Assembly: GCA_903863845.1 (NCBI GenBank) | Contig: CAIPDP010000073.1 | Span: 1 to 64,000 of the forward strand | DNA: 64,000 nt | DNA from: an uncultured Mucilaginibacter sp. | GTDB lineage: Bacteria > Bacteroidota > Bacteroidia > Sphingobacteriales > Sphingobacteriaceae | Direction: 5' to 3' | Shown: positions 25,953-34,357 of the stretch, one piece after another | Layout: the number at the start of each line of letters is the position of its first letter | Numbering within the stretch: position 1 is the first letter of the stretch | Program-made: the position numbers and the translations under genes | The notes under the pieces: model-generated | Seen by the model: the letters and a program-made list of their open reading frames with translations, nothing else | Databases searched by the model: none | Told to the model about the DNA's origin: nothing

Positions 25953-25990
25953 AGAGTTACGAAGTTTAAGAAACTTCGTAACTCTTTTTG
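25953..25990 (+). terminator. stem-loop terminator between convergent genes
   Basis: AGAGTTACGAAGTTT (25953-25967) and AAACTTCGTAACTCT (25971-25985) are perfect 15-bp complements with a 3-base loop, followed by TTTTTG on the plus strand. It should end the DUF2911 transcript. Its right arm also encodes the last residues (KSYEVS) of the convergent symporter. Confidence 0.88.
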
Positions 25991-27654
25991 TTTGGTAGCA
26001 CTAAATTCAACAACCCGGAAATTATGATCACCAAGAAACAACCAATAGCATTTAACCACAAATAGGCGATCTGATCGGTAAGGCCCATCCAAATGATGAT
26101 CAGTTCTGTTATGACAGCAGCTATAAATACCGAGTTGCCGCGTATTCTCTTCAGATAAAATGCGACTACAAATACGCCAAGGATAGTTCCGTAGATATAG
26201 GACCCTAACTGGTTAACTGCCTCCAGCAGGTTGCCCATTTTACCGGCATACAGCGCCATACCGATACAAACCAATCCCCAGAAAATGGTAGCTGCCCGCG
26301 ATACGTTCAGGTAGTTTTGATCGGATCCGTTTGGGTTGATGATGCGTTTATAAATATCAACTACCGTTGTAGATGCCAGCGAATTGAGTGCGCTTGCTGT
26401 AGAACCCATTGATGCCAGGAATACGATCGCGATCAACAACCCGATCAATCCCTTCGGCAAATTATGCGTTACGAAATTGAGGAATACGTAATTGGTGTCG
26501 TTGGTTGCATCGCTTTTGCTATCTGTCTTTTTGATAATATTTATCGCTTTGCTCCTTATCCCGGTTTGCACAGAATCGGCGTGTTTAAGCGCGATCAGAT
26601 CTGCCGGCGATCTATTACCGTTGAAATAGGCATTTGCAGCCAGCTTTTTTTGTTCGAAGGCATCAGAATACTGCTTTTCAAGTTTATTGTATTCATTCGC
26701 ATAGCTGCTTTGCTTAACCTGCTGCACCTCGTAATTATTAAAAAACAAAGGCGGTTGGTTAAACTGGTAAAATACGAACACCAGCACACCGATCAATAAG
26801 ATCAAAAACTGCATCGGTATTTTGATCAGTCCATTCATGATGAGGCCAAGGCGACTTTGGCCGATGGAGCTGCCCGTAAGGTACCTTCCCACCTGGCTTT
26901 GATCGGTCCCAAAATAGGAAAGTTGCAAAAAGAAACCACCTATGAGTCCGCTCCAAACCGTATAGCGGTTATTGATATCAAATTTCCAGTCGATCACATT
27001 CATCCTGCCCAACTTACCGGCCAAATGCAATGCTTTTCCGAAACCCAGTCCCGCGGGTAGCAAATGAACAACCAGTATACCCGCTGCAAACATACCCAGG
27101 AAAATGATGCTCATCTGCAACAGCTGGGTATAGGACACGGCTTTGGTGCCTCCGTAAACGGTATAAAATATTACCAGTCCGCCAATAAACAGCGTCGTAT
27201 AAACTACGTTGATATTGAGTATGGCCGATAGGATGATAGATGGCGCATAAATGGTGATGCCGGTTGACAGGCCTCGTTGAACCAGAAATAAAAAAGCGGT
27301 AAGCGCCCGGGTTTTTAAGTCGAAGCGCTGCTCCAAAAACTCATAGGCCGTATATACTTTTAATCGGCTAAAAATGGGCACAAAAGTGATGCACAGCACG
27401 ATCATGGCCAGGGGCAGTCCGAAATAGAACTGCACAAAACGCATCCCATCCGAAAAAGCCTGTCCGGGTGCCGATAAAAACGTGATAGCGCTTGCTTGTG
27501 TGGCCATAACAGAAAGCCCCACGGTATACCAGGGCATAGAACGTCCGCCAACCAAAAACTGATCGATATTTTGCTGTTTCCCGCTTTTCCAGATCCCGTA
27601 GATGACGATCCCTGAAAGCGTTAGGCCCAATACGATCCAGTCGATTAAACTCAT
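25966..27654 (-). CDS. sodium:solute symporter family transporter
   Basis: A 562-residue inner-membrane protein with about 13 hydrophobic spans. The SSS family pattern is clear: GGRSMPWYTVGLSVMATQAS near residue 36, the conserved YTVYGGTKAVSYTQLLQ about 165, and LGSYIYGTILGVFVVAFYLK towards the end. It contains an unusual hydrophilic insert of about 90 residues (roughly 300-390) before MGSTASALNSLASTTVVDIY. The substrate is unknown. Two very small membrane proteins are encoded just upstream on the same strand and may be subunits. The 3' end overlaps a terminator stem. Confidence 0.9.
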   Translation of the reverse strand: MSLIDWIVLGLTLSGIVIYGIWKSGKQQNIDQFLVGGRSMPWYTVGLSVMATQASAITFLSAPGQAFSDGMRFVQFYFGLPLAMIVLCITFVPIFSRLKVYTAYEFLEQRFDLKTRALTAFLFLVQRGLSTGITIYAPSIILSAILNINVVYTTLFIGGLVIFYTVYGGTKAVSYTQLLQMSIIFLGMFAAGILVVHLLPAGLGFGKALHLAGKLGRMNVIDWKFDINNRYTVWSGLIGGFFLQLSYFGTDQSQVGRYLTGSSIGQSRLGLIMNGLIKIPMQFLILLIGVLVFVFYQFNQPPLFFNNYEVQQVKQSSYANEYNKLEKQYSDAFEQKKLAANAYFNGNRSPADLIALKHADSVQTGIRSKAINIIKKTDSKSDATNDTNYVFLNFVTHNLPKGLIGLLIAIVFLASMGSTASALNSLASTTVVDIYKRIINPNGSDQNYLNVSRAATIFWGLVCIGMALYAGKMGNLLEAVNQLGSYIYGTILGVFVVAFYLKRIRGNSVFIAAVITELIIIWMGLTDQIAYLWLNAIGCFLVIIISGLLNLVLPNKKSYEVS

Positions 27655-27731
27655 TCTATTATAGTAAAAGCAGAAAGCTGTAAATTGAGAACCTGTTTAC
27701 CCGGTAATTTAGGCGAAATAATCGAAACCAA

Positions 27732-27857
27732 TCATTTCAGTGCCTCGGTGATCAGCCAAAAGGATAAAATTAAAAAAACCAGCCATACGATAACGACACC
27801 GTAAAACTGGTTCCAGCTTTTTATGAATGAAGGAAGATCGGGATCAACGATCTTCAC
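27732..27857 (-). CDS. 41-residue single-span membrane protein
   Basis: Not on the track. A GTG at 27857, overlapping the end of the preceding 63-residue ORF by 14 bases, opens 41 codons to TGA at 27732. The product starts VKIVDPDLPSFIKSWNQFYG and then has one long hydrophobic span (VVIVWLVFLILSFWLI) before TEALK. A soluble, Trp-containing start and one span are what one expects of a small transporter subunit. It is 77 bases upstream of the sodium:solute symporter gene. Supported by codon-like sequence, overlap and position; homology is untested. Confidence 0.6.
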   Translation of the reverse strand: MKIVDPDLPSFIKSWNQFYGVVIVWLVFLILSFWLITEALK

Positions 27858-28035
27858 GACCCCGTACAAATACGTTTAAAAACAGTGCTGCTGCAAGCAA
27901 GCCCAATAAGCCGCCAACCGGGATCCAAACCCAGCTAACATCAAGCACCCAACCGGTAAACAGACCTGATACCAATGCAACCAGGTAATACAGGTTATTG
28001 ATGCTTTTTTCTTTTCCTTCGTGTGTGTGTGCCAT
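27844..28035 (-). CDS. 63-residue two-span membrane protein
   Basis: The ATG at 28035 gives MAHTHEGKEKSINNLYYLVA and two hydrophobic spans (LVALVSGLFTGWVL and VWIPVGGLLGLLAAALFLNVFV) with a charged end. The track begins at 28059 but the 8 extra codons start at an unlikely site. It overlaps the 41-residue ORF and heads the small-protein/symporter group. It resembles in arrangement, not clearly in sequence, the small subunits encoded beside some sodium/solute symporters, so I infer a helper role. I do not assign a family name. Confidence 0.68.
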   Translation of the reverse strand: MAHTHEGKEKSINNLYYLVALVSGLFTGWVLDVSWVWIPVGGLLGLLAAALFLNVFVRGREDR

Positions 28036-28255
28036 GATATTCAAATTACAACCTTGCAAAAGTAATTGTTTATATGATGTGTAGCAAGGGGATAAATAAA
28101 TTAGCTTTTATAGCATCGCAAATAACAATTTACGGTGTTTGACACTAAGATGACCCGGCTGAAGTCATGAAATCAGCATTCACTTCGGGGTATTGAACTG
28201 AGTTCGTATCTTGGCCACCTTATAAAATTCATCGGGCAGACCGGGAATCCGGCTA

Positions 28256-29521
28256 ATGAAATTATTCCGCAAACTACATACAACGTTAACAATGCTAATG
28301 CTGGTTTATTGCATTAGGGGGGTTTCCTATGCACAGTCGATGCCTATAGCGAGGCAAACAATAGCGGCCGATACTACCGATAAAGCGAAAAATAATTTTA
28401 AGGATACGACGGTTCGGTCAAAAGACCTTTTTGATGTATTCAGCAGCATTTTTCATAAAAATAAAATAATGGTGAAACAGAAGGACACCATTACTACCAA
28501 ACCTGAATTTTCTGTTATTCCTGCTTTAGGCTATACGCTTGAAACAGAGTTTGTGGTGTCATTGACCGGCAACGTAGCCTTCAGAACCGATTCATTGGCG
28601 CATATTTCTACGATCTCTACCAATATCGGTTATACACAAAACAGGCAATTCACCTTCCCGATCGAATCTGAGATCTGGACCAAAAATAATGAGTACAGCC
28701 TCGTAGGCGACTACCGCTTTTATAAATACCCGCAAAGTACCTACGGGCTTGGCACCAATGCCAATATAAAAAACGAGGAACCGATGGACTATATTTATTT
28801 CAGGTTCCACGAGATCGTATTAAAAAACATTGTTGGTAATTTCTTTGCCGGTGGTGGTTATATTGTTGATTACCACGTAGGAGTTACCCATCAGGGGCCA
28901 GTAAACGGTGCCGCATCAGACTATACTGCTTATGGTCCGCAGACTAAGACAATATCGTCGGGTGTTAGTTTTCAACTGCTTTACGATACGCGCGAAAATT
29001 CCATTTACCCCGACGACGGATCTTATGCCTCGCTGCAGTTTCGCGATAACCGAACTTTTTTTGGCAGCAGCAGCAACTGGCGCTCGCTGATCATCGACCT
29101 GCGAAAATACTTTAAATTCCCGGAGGGTACCGACAATGTGCTGGCCCTTTGGAGTTACGATTGGCTTACGCTTACTGGTAAACCGCCCTATCTCGACCTT
29201 CCCGCAACTGGTTGGGACCCCTATGCCAGCACCGGCCGGGGATACATTCAAGGTCGTTTTCGCGGAGCCCAGGAAGTTTATGCTGAAGCCGAATACCGTT
29301 TCAAGATCACTCGCAACGGATTATTCGGTGGCGTTGTTTTTAGCAATGCACAAAGTTTTTCTGGTGCACCTGGCACGCCGCTTCAATCGATACAGCCCGG
29401 TTACGGTACCGGCCTTCGCATTAAATTAAATAAACTGAGCAAAACCAATATCGATATCGACTATGGCTTTGGTCGCCAGGGCTCAAGGGGCCTGTTTATT
29501 AACGTAGGTGAACTCTTCTAG
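28256..29521 (+). CDS. BamA/TamA-like outer-membrane barrel (surface antigen) protein
   Basis: A 421-residue protein with a signal peptide (ends SYAQS) and a C-terminal half typical of the bacterial surface antigen domain: LLYDTRENSIYPDDGSYASL, ALWSYDWLTLTGKPPYLDLP, GRGYIQGRFRG and a final GLFINVGELF strand. The RGYIQGRFRG segment corresponds to the conserved loop-6 region (VRGF/Y) of Omp85 proteins. The N-terminal 80 residues are short, so there are no POTRA repeats; this is not the main BamA. It may be a transport or secretion pore of unknown cargo. It converges on the PIG-L gene, with a long hairpin between. Confidence 0.82.
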   Translation: MKLFRKLHTTLTMLMLVYCIRGVSYAQSMPIARQTIAADTTDKAKNNFKDTTVRSKDLFDVFSSIFHKNKIMVKQKDTITTKPEFSVIPALGYTLETEFVVSLTGNVAFRTDSLAHISTISTNIGYTQNRQFTFPIESEIWTKNNEYSLVGDYRFYKYPQSTYGLGTNANIKNEEPMDYIYFRFHEIVLKNIVGNFFAGGGYIVDYHVGVTHQGPVNGAASDYTAYGPQTKTISSGVSFQLLYDTRENSIYPDDGSYASLQFRDNRTFFGSSSNWRSLIIDLRKYFKFPEGTDNVLALWSYDWLTLTGKPPYLDLPATGWDPYASTGRGYIQGRFRGAQEVYAEAEYRFKITRNGLFGGVVFSNAQSFSGAPGTPLQSIQPGYGTGLRIKLNKLSKTNIDIDYGFGRQGSRGLFINVGELF

Positions 29522-29619
29522 GACACGATTTAGGATTTGATGGATTTAGTAGGATGCACCTTTTCTTTTAAATCCTATATTTATAATCCCTTAAATCCAT
29601 CAAATCTTAGAATCGTGTC
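29522..29619. repeat. long inverted repeat of 9-nt words between convergent genes
   Basis: The arms 29522-29548 and 29592-29619 match over 27 of 28 positions, allowing one bulge and one mismatch. The left arm is phased in nonamers ACACGATTT, AGGATTTGA, TGGATTTAG, TAGGATGCA; the right in ATAATCCCT, TAAATCCAT, CAAATCTTA, GAATCGTGT. The left arm starts directly at the stop codon of the barrel gene and the right arm holds the final codons of the PIG-L gene. Confidence 0.82.
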
Positions 29620-32150
29620 TTTGTGATGAGGTTGACAAATAAACGATATGCTCCCGGTACCCCGGCAGGGAGCTGGCGGAAAAATGCGAGCGATGTATAA
29701 ACAAACCTGCCTTTGCCGTAGGATGTAGTGATCAATGCGCCATCCTGTGGTGCTTCGTTCGGGTCGGCCATTTGAAGGACGCGATGGTATTGCGGGTCGG
29801 CATCTTTGGTAAAGTAGAGGCCGCGTTCCTGGATCCAGCCATCAAAATCATTTTGTGTGATCTTATTGGGGTAATTCAATACCGGGTTTTCGGGGTCGAG
29901 GATATTTATTTTGGCGGTTTCGTCGGTTACACGCTGGTTAACTACGTTGAAAGGATATGGTCCGATTTGTTTGGTCACCAGCCCGGCGTTATTGTTATAC
30001 TGCACCAACAGGTTGCCGCCATTTTTTACATATTCCAACAATTTGGGCTGCTCAACCGCCAGGCGTGGTTTTACATTATAGGCTCTTACCCCTATAACTA
30101 TCGCATCATAGGCCGAAAGATCACCGCTTTCAATCTCACTTTCTGTCAACAAGTGTACGTCATAGCCTACCTGACGCAAAGCATCCGGTACCAGGTCGCC
30201 AGCACCCATGATATAGCCGATCTTTTTGCCGGCAATCTTCAGATCGAGCTGGAGCAATTTGGCTTTGGCCTGCGGGAAGATGGTAATGTTGGGGATGTGG
30301 TTATATTGGATTGAAAGTATACTATTATTGAACGTTTCCTGGTAACCGTTTACTGTTACTTCGGCTTCAATTGCACTGGTTTGCGACTGGCTGCCTGTAG
30401 GTTTCAGTGTAAAATTTTCGGTCCACTCATCGCCCTTCTTTTTACCTGTAAAAGATATACTGGCCGGACTAATAGTCCAACCCGTCGGTACTTTCAACCT
30501 TAGGCTACCACTGGCGCCATCTTTAAAACTCTGCAATTTAACAGCTATGTTTTGCGGCTGCTGGGAGTTAAAAATATAAACTGCATTTTGGATATTGGCG
30601 GTAACCGGTGGGGCAATGACCAATGGTTGGTATAGTTCGCCTTTGGCGGGATCGGTATATTTGTATTGGATAGGGCGGTCAAAATTGATGTCTTTACCAA
30701 AAATTTTGAAAGTAATATCCGTCTGGTAGGGTATATTCTCCGGCAAAGATTTTTGGTCGAAGTCCCGCATTTTATCTAGATAATCGATATCATAAGAGCC
30801 AATTCCATGAGTTTTTTCAAGCCAATAGGGTTGTGTAACCTTTCTGACTTTAAACTTCGAATCAAAGTCCTTTAGATTGGCTCGTAATTCAGGTTCATAT
30901 AATCGCATGTCAGGTACTTTACTTTTAGCAGTTTCTGTAAAAAAAAATGTCATAGGACCCTCAGGAAAATCTGAATCATAAAAAGGATAAACAATACTTT
31001 GAATACGAACGTCAATGTTCGACCTTAAAATTACCTGTGTCTTAACTTGCGCACTATCATCTAATGCATAGGAGGACTGAGGAGCATAACTCTCAAACCA
31101 CAATCCCGCACAAGCTGCGATCAAATCTGCCAAACCCTTTAACTTTTGTTCTTTCCAATAGGCATCACCACTCTTTTCTACCTGGCTATAAACTTTCACC
31201 AGAGCCTCCACCGACTTCTCTGGATGATTCACATTAAAGCTCTGCTGGATCGCTGCTACTTCTTTGCCAATTTGCTCCCCACCATCAACCCGGCTCCAGC
31301 TGGTGTTAACGCCGTCCATCAGGTCATCCTTCGGCGCATCACCCAAAATGGTCTTGAAATATTCAAAGGCATCACCCCTTTGCCTTGCCGAGCCAAAGCC
31401 CTGGGTTTTGTGGTTCGAGCGGCTTTCGGCTGCCAGTTCGCCATAGCCTTTTCCGAGGATTGGGTTATATACGCCAACATTCACCTTAAACTGATCGGGC
31501 GCTGTGGTATTGGTGCTGCCAAAATTAAAGGTGTTCCACATCAGCCTCTTAGGTTGCCATACTTTTACATATTTCAATTGTTCAGGGAAACGATTCGGGT
31601 CGGAAGCCGCGCTAAAAGCTTCCTGAGCCAGCATAGCCGATGCAGTATGATTACCATGTCCGCCTTCACCTGTTGTAGGAAAACGGCAAATGATCACATC
31701 CGGCCTGAACGTGCGGATCACCCAAACTACATCACCTAATACCTGCTCTTTGTTCCAAAAATCCAGCGTTTCTTTTGGCCCTTTTGAAAAACCAAAGTCG
31801 ATGGCCCGGGTAAAAAACTGTTCGGCACCATCAACTTTCCGCGCAGCTAATAGTTCCTGGGTACGTACCAGGCCCAGTAATTCGCCCTGTTCATTGCCGA
31901 TCAGGTTCTGACCTCCATCGCCCCGGGTGATCGATAGATAACCGGTACGATAATGTTTTTCCTGCGCCAGGTAAGCCAGCAAGCGGGTATTCTCGTCGTC
32001 AGGGTGGGCAGCCACATATAGTACGCTTCCCAAAACATCCAGTTTCCTAAGATTCTGTTCGATCGTGCCTATATCCTGGGGTGGATTAGTTTGTGCTACT
32101 AAAGCAAATGGAGCAAAAAACAGGATCGAAGTCAAAAGCAAATATTTCAT
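29607..32150 (-). CDS. large secreted PIG-L family deacetylase
   Basis: An 847-residue protein with a signal peptide (MKYLLLTSILFFAPFALVAQ). The N-terminal 350 residues form the PIG-L/LmbE zinc-dependent amide hydrolase, with the metal site AHPDDE (His49) and the second metal ligand in GEGGHGNHTASAML. The remaining 500 residues are beta-rich and end in a ThuA/glutamine-amidotransferase-like region (DAIVIGVRAYN and LVQYNNNAGLV). The family removes acetyl groups from amino sugars; the substrate here is unknown and probably extracellular. Its last residues (KTRF) are encoded in the inverted repeat. Confidence 0.87.
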   Translation of the reverse strand: MKYLLLTSILFFAPFALVAQTNPPQDIGTIEQNLRKLDVLGSVLYVAAHPDDENTRLLAYLAQEKHYRTGYLSITRGDGGQNLIGNEQGELLGLVRTQELLAARKVDGAEQFFTRAIDFGFSKGPKETLDFWNKEQVLGDVVWVIRTFRPDVIICRFPTTGEGGHGNHTASAMLAQEAFSAASDPNRFPEQLKYVKVWQPKRLMWNTFNFGSTNTTAPDQFKVNVGVYNPILGKGYGELAAESRSNHKTQGFGSARQRGDAFEYFKTILGDAPKDDLMDGVNTSWSRVDGGEQIGKEVAAIQQSFNVNHPEKSVEALVKVYSQVEKSGDAYWKEQKLKGLADLIAACAGLWFESYAPQSSYALDDSAQVKTQVILRSNIDVRIQSIVYPFYDSDFPEGPMTFFFTETAKSKVPDMRLYEPELRANLKDFDSKFKVRKVTQPYWLEKTHGIGSYDIDYLDKMRDFDQKSLPENIPYQTDITFKIFGKDINFDRPIQYKYTDPAKGELYQPLVIAPPVTANIQNAVYIFNSQQPQNIAVKLQSFKDGASGSLRLKVPTGWTISPASISFTGKKKGDEWTENFTLKPTGSQSQTSAIEAEVTVNGYQETFNNSILSIQYNHIPNITIFPQAKAKLLQLDLKIAGKKIGYIMGAGDLVPDALRQVGYDVHLLTESEIESGDLSAYDAIVIGVRAYNVKPRLAVEQPKLLEYVKNGGNLLVQYNNNAGLVTKQIGPYPFNVVNQRVTDETAKINILDPENPVLNYPNKITQNDFDGWIQERGLYFTKDADPQYHRVLQMADPNEAPQDGALITTSYGKGRFVYTSLAFFRQLPAGVPGAYRLFVNLITKTRF

Positions 32151-32300
32151 AGCCGACTGAATTACTTGGGTGTTATAGGAGTTGAACCGCTTTCAAAGGT
32201 AAAATAATTGTTCTATCAAAGTTTGCGCTATGGGGCTTGTTGATACCTATTTTTTGACCCGATATGGTCGCAACTTTACAATTCTATAACAAAACTGGTA

Positions 32301-32330
32301 TTGTCGTAATCAATCGATTGATTAACTTTG
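32301..32330 (+). promoter_or_regulatory. promoter of the tetR-efflux operon
   Basis: TTG at 32301-32303, a 19-nt gap and TAACTTTG at 32323-32330 match the Bacteroidota consensus in both elements. The start site would be near 32337, nine bases before the TetR-family ATG. The spacer is occupied by an 18-bp palindrome. Confidence 0.72.
32307..32324. promoter_or_regulatory. palindromic operator for the TetR-family repressor
   Basis: TAATCAATCGATTGATTA is a perfect 18-bp palindrome that lies between the -33 and -7 elements and overlaps the -7 box by two bases. A further half-site TTGATTAA appears at 32336-32343, just before the start codon. Occupation would block RNA polymerase, so I infer autorepression of the whole operon. 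Confidence 0.75.
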
Positions 32331-32345
32331 TCCCGTTGATTAACC

Positions 32346-32996
32346 ATGGAAAAAGATAAAACAGACAAAAAGGATCATATCCTTGATGTGGCGGAACGGG
32401 TGTTTTCGGAGCTTGGATTTGACGGTGCGTCTACGCGAATGATCTCTGGAGAAGCATGTGTAAATATGGCCATGCTGAATTATTATTTCGGCTCAAAGGA
32501 AGGCTTGTTCCTGGCCATCTTTAAACGTAAAATGATATCGTTTCAGGACCAGCTGAACAACCTGGGTAATGATGATAGTAAAAACGCCTGGGAAAAAATT
32601 GAAAAGTACATTGAATTATATACCAAGCGGGTGGTTTCTAATAATTGTTTCCAGAAACTTTTGTACCAGGAGCTATCAATGCAGCGCCGGGGTGAACTTT
32701 CAGACCAGATCACTGATATCATGATGAAAAATGTCGGCGAGGTACGAAAACTGTTGATGGAAGGAATTAATAATGGAGAATTTAAAAAAGATACTGATAT
32801 AGAAATGGTGATCGCCACTATCTACGGTACTAAAAACTTCCTGGTCGGCTCACCCCAACTGACCAACAAAGTGATGGGATACGATATACAAGACGAAAAG
32901 GTCGTTGATGAACAATTGAAACCCCGTGTCGAAAACTATTTGAAAACACTGTTAAAAGCTTACTTGTTGAATGAACATGACAACTTACCTAAATAA
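32346..32996 (+). CDS. TetR-family transcriptional repressor
   Basis: A 216-residue regulator. The N-terminal HTH domain reads ILDVAERVFSELGFDGASTR and MISGEACVNMAMLNYYFGSK, the standard TetR pattern ending in YYFGSKEGLF. The C-terminal ligand-binding part is helical and less conserved. It is the first gene of the efflux operon and its 3' end overlaps the TolC gene by 26 bases. The perfect palindrome in its promoter is the probable binding site. The inducer is unknown. Confidence 0.92.
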   Translation: MEKDKTDKKDHILDVAERVFSELGFDGASTRMISGEACVNMAMLNYYFGSKEGLFLAIFKRKMISFQDQLNNLGNDDSKNAWEKIEKYIELYTKRVVSNNCFQKLLYQELSMQRRGELSDQITDIMMKNVGEVRKLLMEGINNGEFKKDTDIEMVIATIYGTKNFLVGSPQLTNKVMGYDIQDEKVVDEQLKPRVENYLKTLLKAYLLNEHDNLPK

Positions 32997-34344
32997 ACCC
33001 TTAAACAAACAGCCATTGAAAAAAATGACTATGGCGCGATACCTGTTAGCGCTGGCGGTAGTAGCCATCGTATCGGTGTCACCTGCTCTGGCTCAGGACA
33101 AAACGCTTAGCCTTGATGAAGCCATTAAACTGGGTCTGCAAAACAGCAAAGTGCTTAAGCTTTCGCAATCAAAGATCGATGCAGCTGTTTCGCAGTACAA
33201 TCAGGCCAAAGACCTGGTACTACCGGGTGGCAAAGCCAGCTATGGCTATAATCGTGCAGAGATACCAGCTAATAGGCTTGCATTGGGCCCAAAAGCCAGC
33301 ATTTCTCTTCCAAGCAGCGCTGATGCTTACCTTGGAATTGTAACACTCAACGAAACTATTTTTGCTGGCGGCAAATTAAAACTCGCGCAGCAATCAACTG
33401 ACCTTTTAACCAAAGTGGCTAAACTCGATGCTGATAAGGATAAAGATGCTATTACGTTCGATGTGATCAGTTTGTACTACAACCTTTATAAGGTATTGCA
33501 AAGCATTAAGGTAGTTCAACAAAATCTGGGTGCTATTGATCAGCAGATCAAACAATCACAGCGCTTTTTTGAGCAGGGCCTGGTAACCAAAAACGACGTT
33601 TTACGTTTCCAATTGCAACGCTCCAATATTCAATTGAATGAGATAGACCTGGAAAGTACCCGGAAGATCATTAATTACGATCTGGATATTTTACTTGGGC
33701 TACCCGAAACCACATCGATCAGCATAAGCCAGATCACCGAAGCTACTCACGAACTTAGTCCGGTTAGTAATTATATTGATACTGCCTTGGCAAACCGTCA
33801 GGAAGTAAAGCAACTGCTCTTGCAATCGCAGGTTGCTGAAAATAATATCAAAAGCATACATGCAAATCAAATGCCTACAGTTGGTGCATCCTTTGGTGGG
33901 TATTATGTAGATATCGCAGCAAACCCATTTCCGAAATCAGGATCCTATATTACGCCTTTGACACTTGGTGTTACACTATCCTGGAATTTTTCGACACTTT
34001 GGACCAACAAGAACAAAATAGCTGAAGCGCGGATACAGGCCGACCAGGTAACCCTAAACCAGGGCGTAGTTGGCGATAACATCCGTACCGAAGTTAACAA
34101 GAGCTATCAAAATTACCAGGAAGCCTTAGACAGGATCAAACTGCTGCAAACTTCAATTGACCAGGCAGGTGAAAATGATAAAATTTTAGAATCAAAATAT
34201 AAAAGCAATATCGCATCGGCCACTGACCGGGTAGATGCCGAAACACTGCTTTACCAGGCACAAATTAACCTGGAGCTGGCAAAAGCTGATGCAGGGCTTG
34301 CTTATTACAACCTATTAAAAACAACCGGAAAACTTAGCAAATAA
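32971..34344 (+). CDS. TolC-family outer-membrane efflux protein
   Basis: A 457-residue outer-membrane channel. The first 40 residues include a signal peptide after a long basic start (RYLLALAVVAIVSVSPALAQ). The two repeated TolC halves each open with a helical region (LSLDEAIKLGLQNSKVLKLS and later LATNRQE-like helices) with heptad-rich segments. It overlaps the repressor gene by 26 bases and lies 13 bases before the HlyD gene. An ATG at 33025 is an alternative start. It would form the outer-membrane exit of the pump with the two genes that follow. Confidence 0.9.
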   Translation: MNMTTYLNKPLNKQPLKKMTMARYLLALAVVAIVSVSPALAQDKTLSLDEAIKLGLQNSKVLKLSQSKIDAAVSQYNQAKDLVLPGGKASYGYNRAEIPANRLALGPKASISLPSSADAYLGIVTLNETIFAGGKLKLAQQSTDLLTKVAKLDADKDKDAITFDVISLYYNLYKVLQSIKVVQQNLGAIDQQIKQSQRFFEQGLVTKNDVLRFQLQRSNIQLNEIDLESTRKIINYDLDILLGLPETTSISISQITEATHELSPVSNYIDTALANRQEVKQLLLQSQVAENNIKSIHANQMPTVGASFGGYYVDIAANPFPKSGSYITPLTLGVTLSWNFSTLWTNKNKIAEARIQADQVTLNQGVVGDNIRTEVNKSYQNYQEALDRIKLLQTSIDQAGENDKILESKYKSNIASATDRVDAETLLYQAQINLELAKADAGLAYYNLLKTTGKLSK

Positions 34345-34357
34345 CACAAGATCAACA

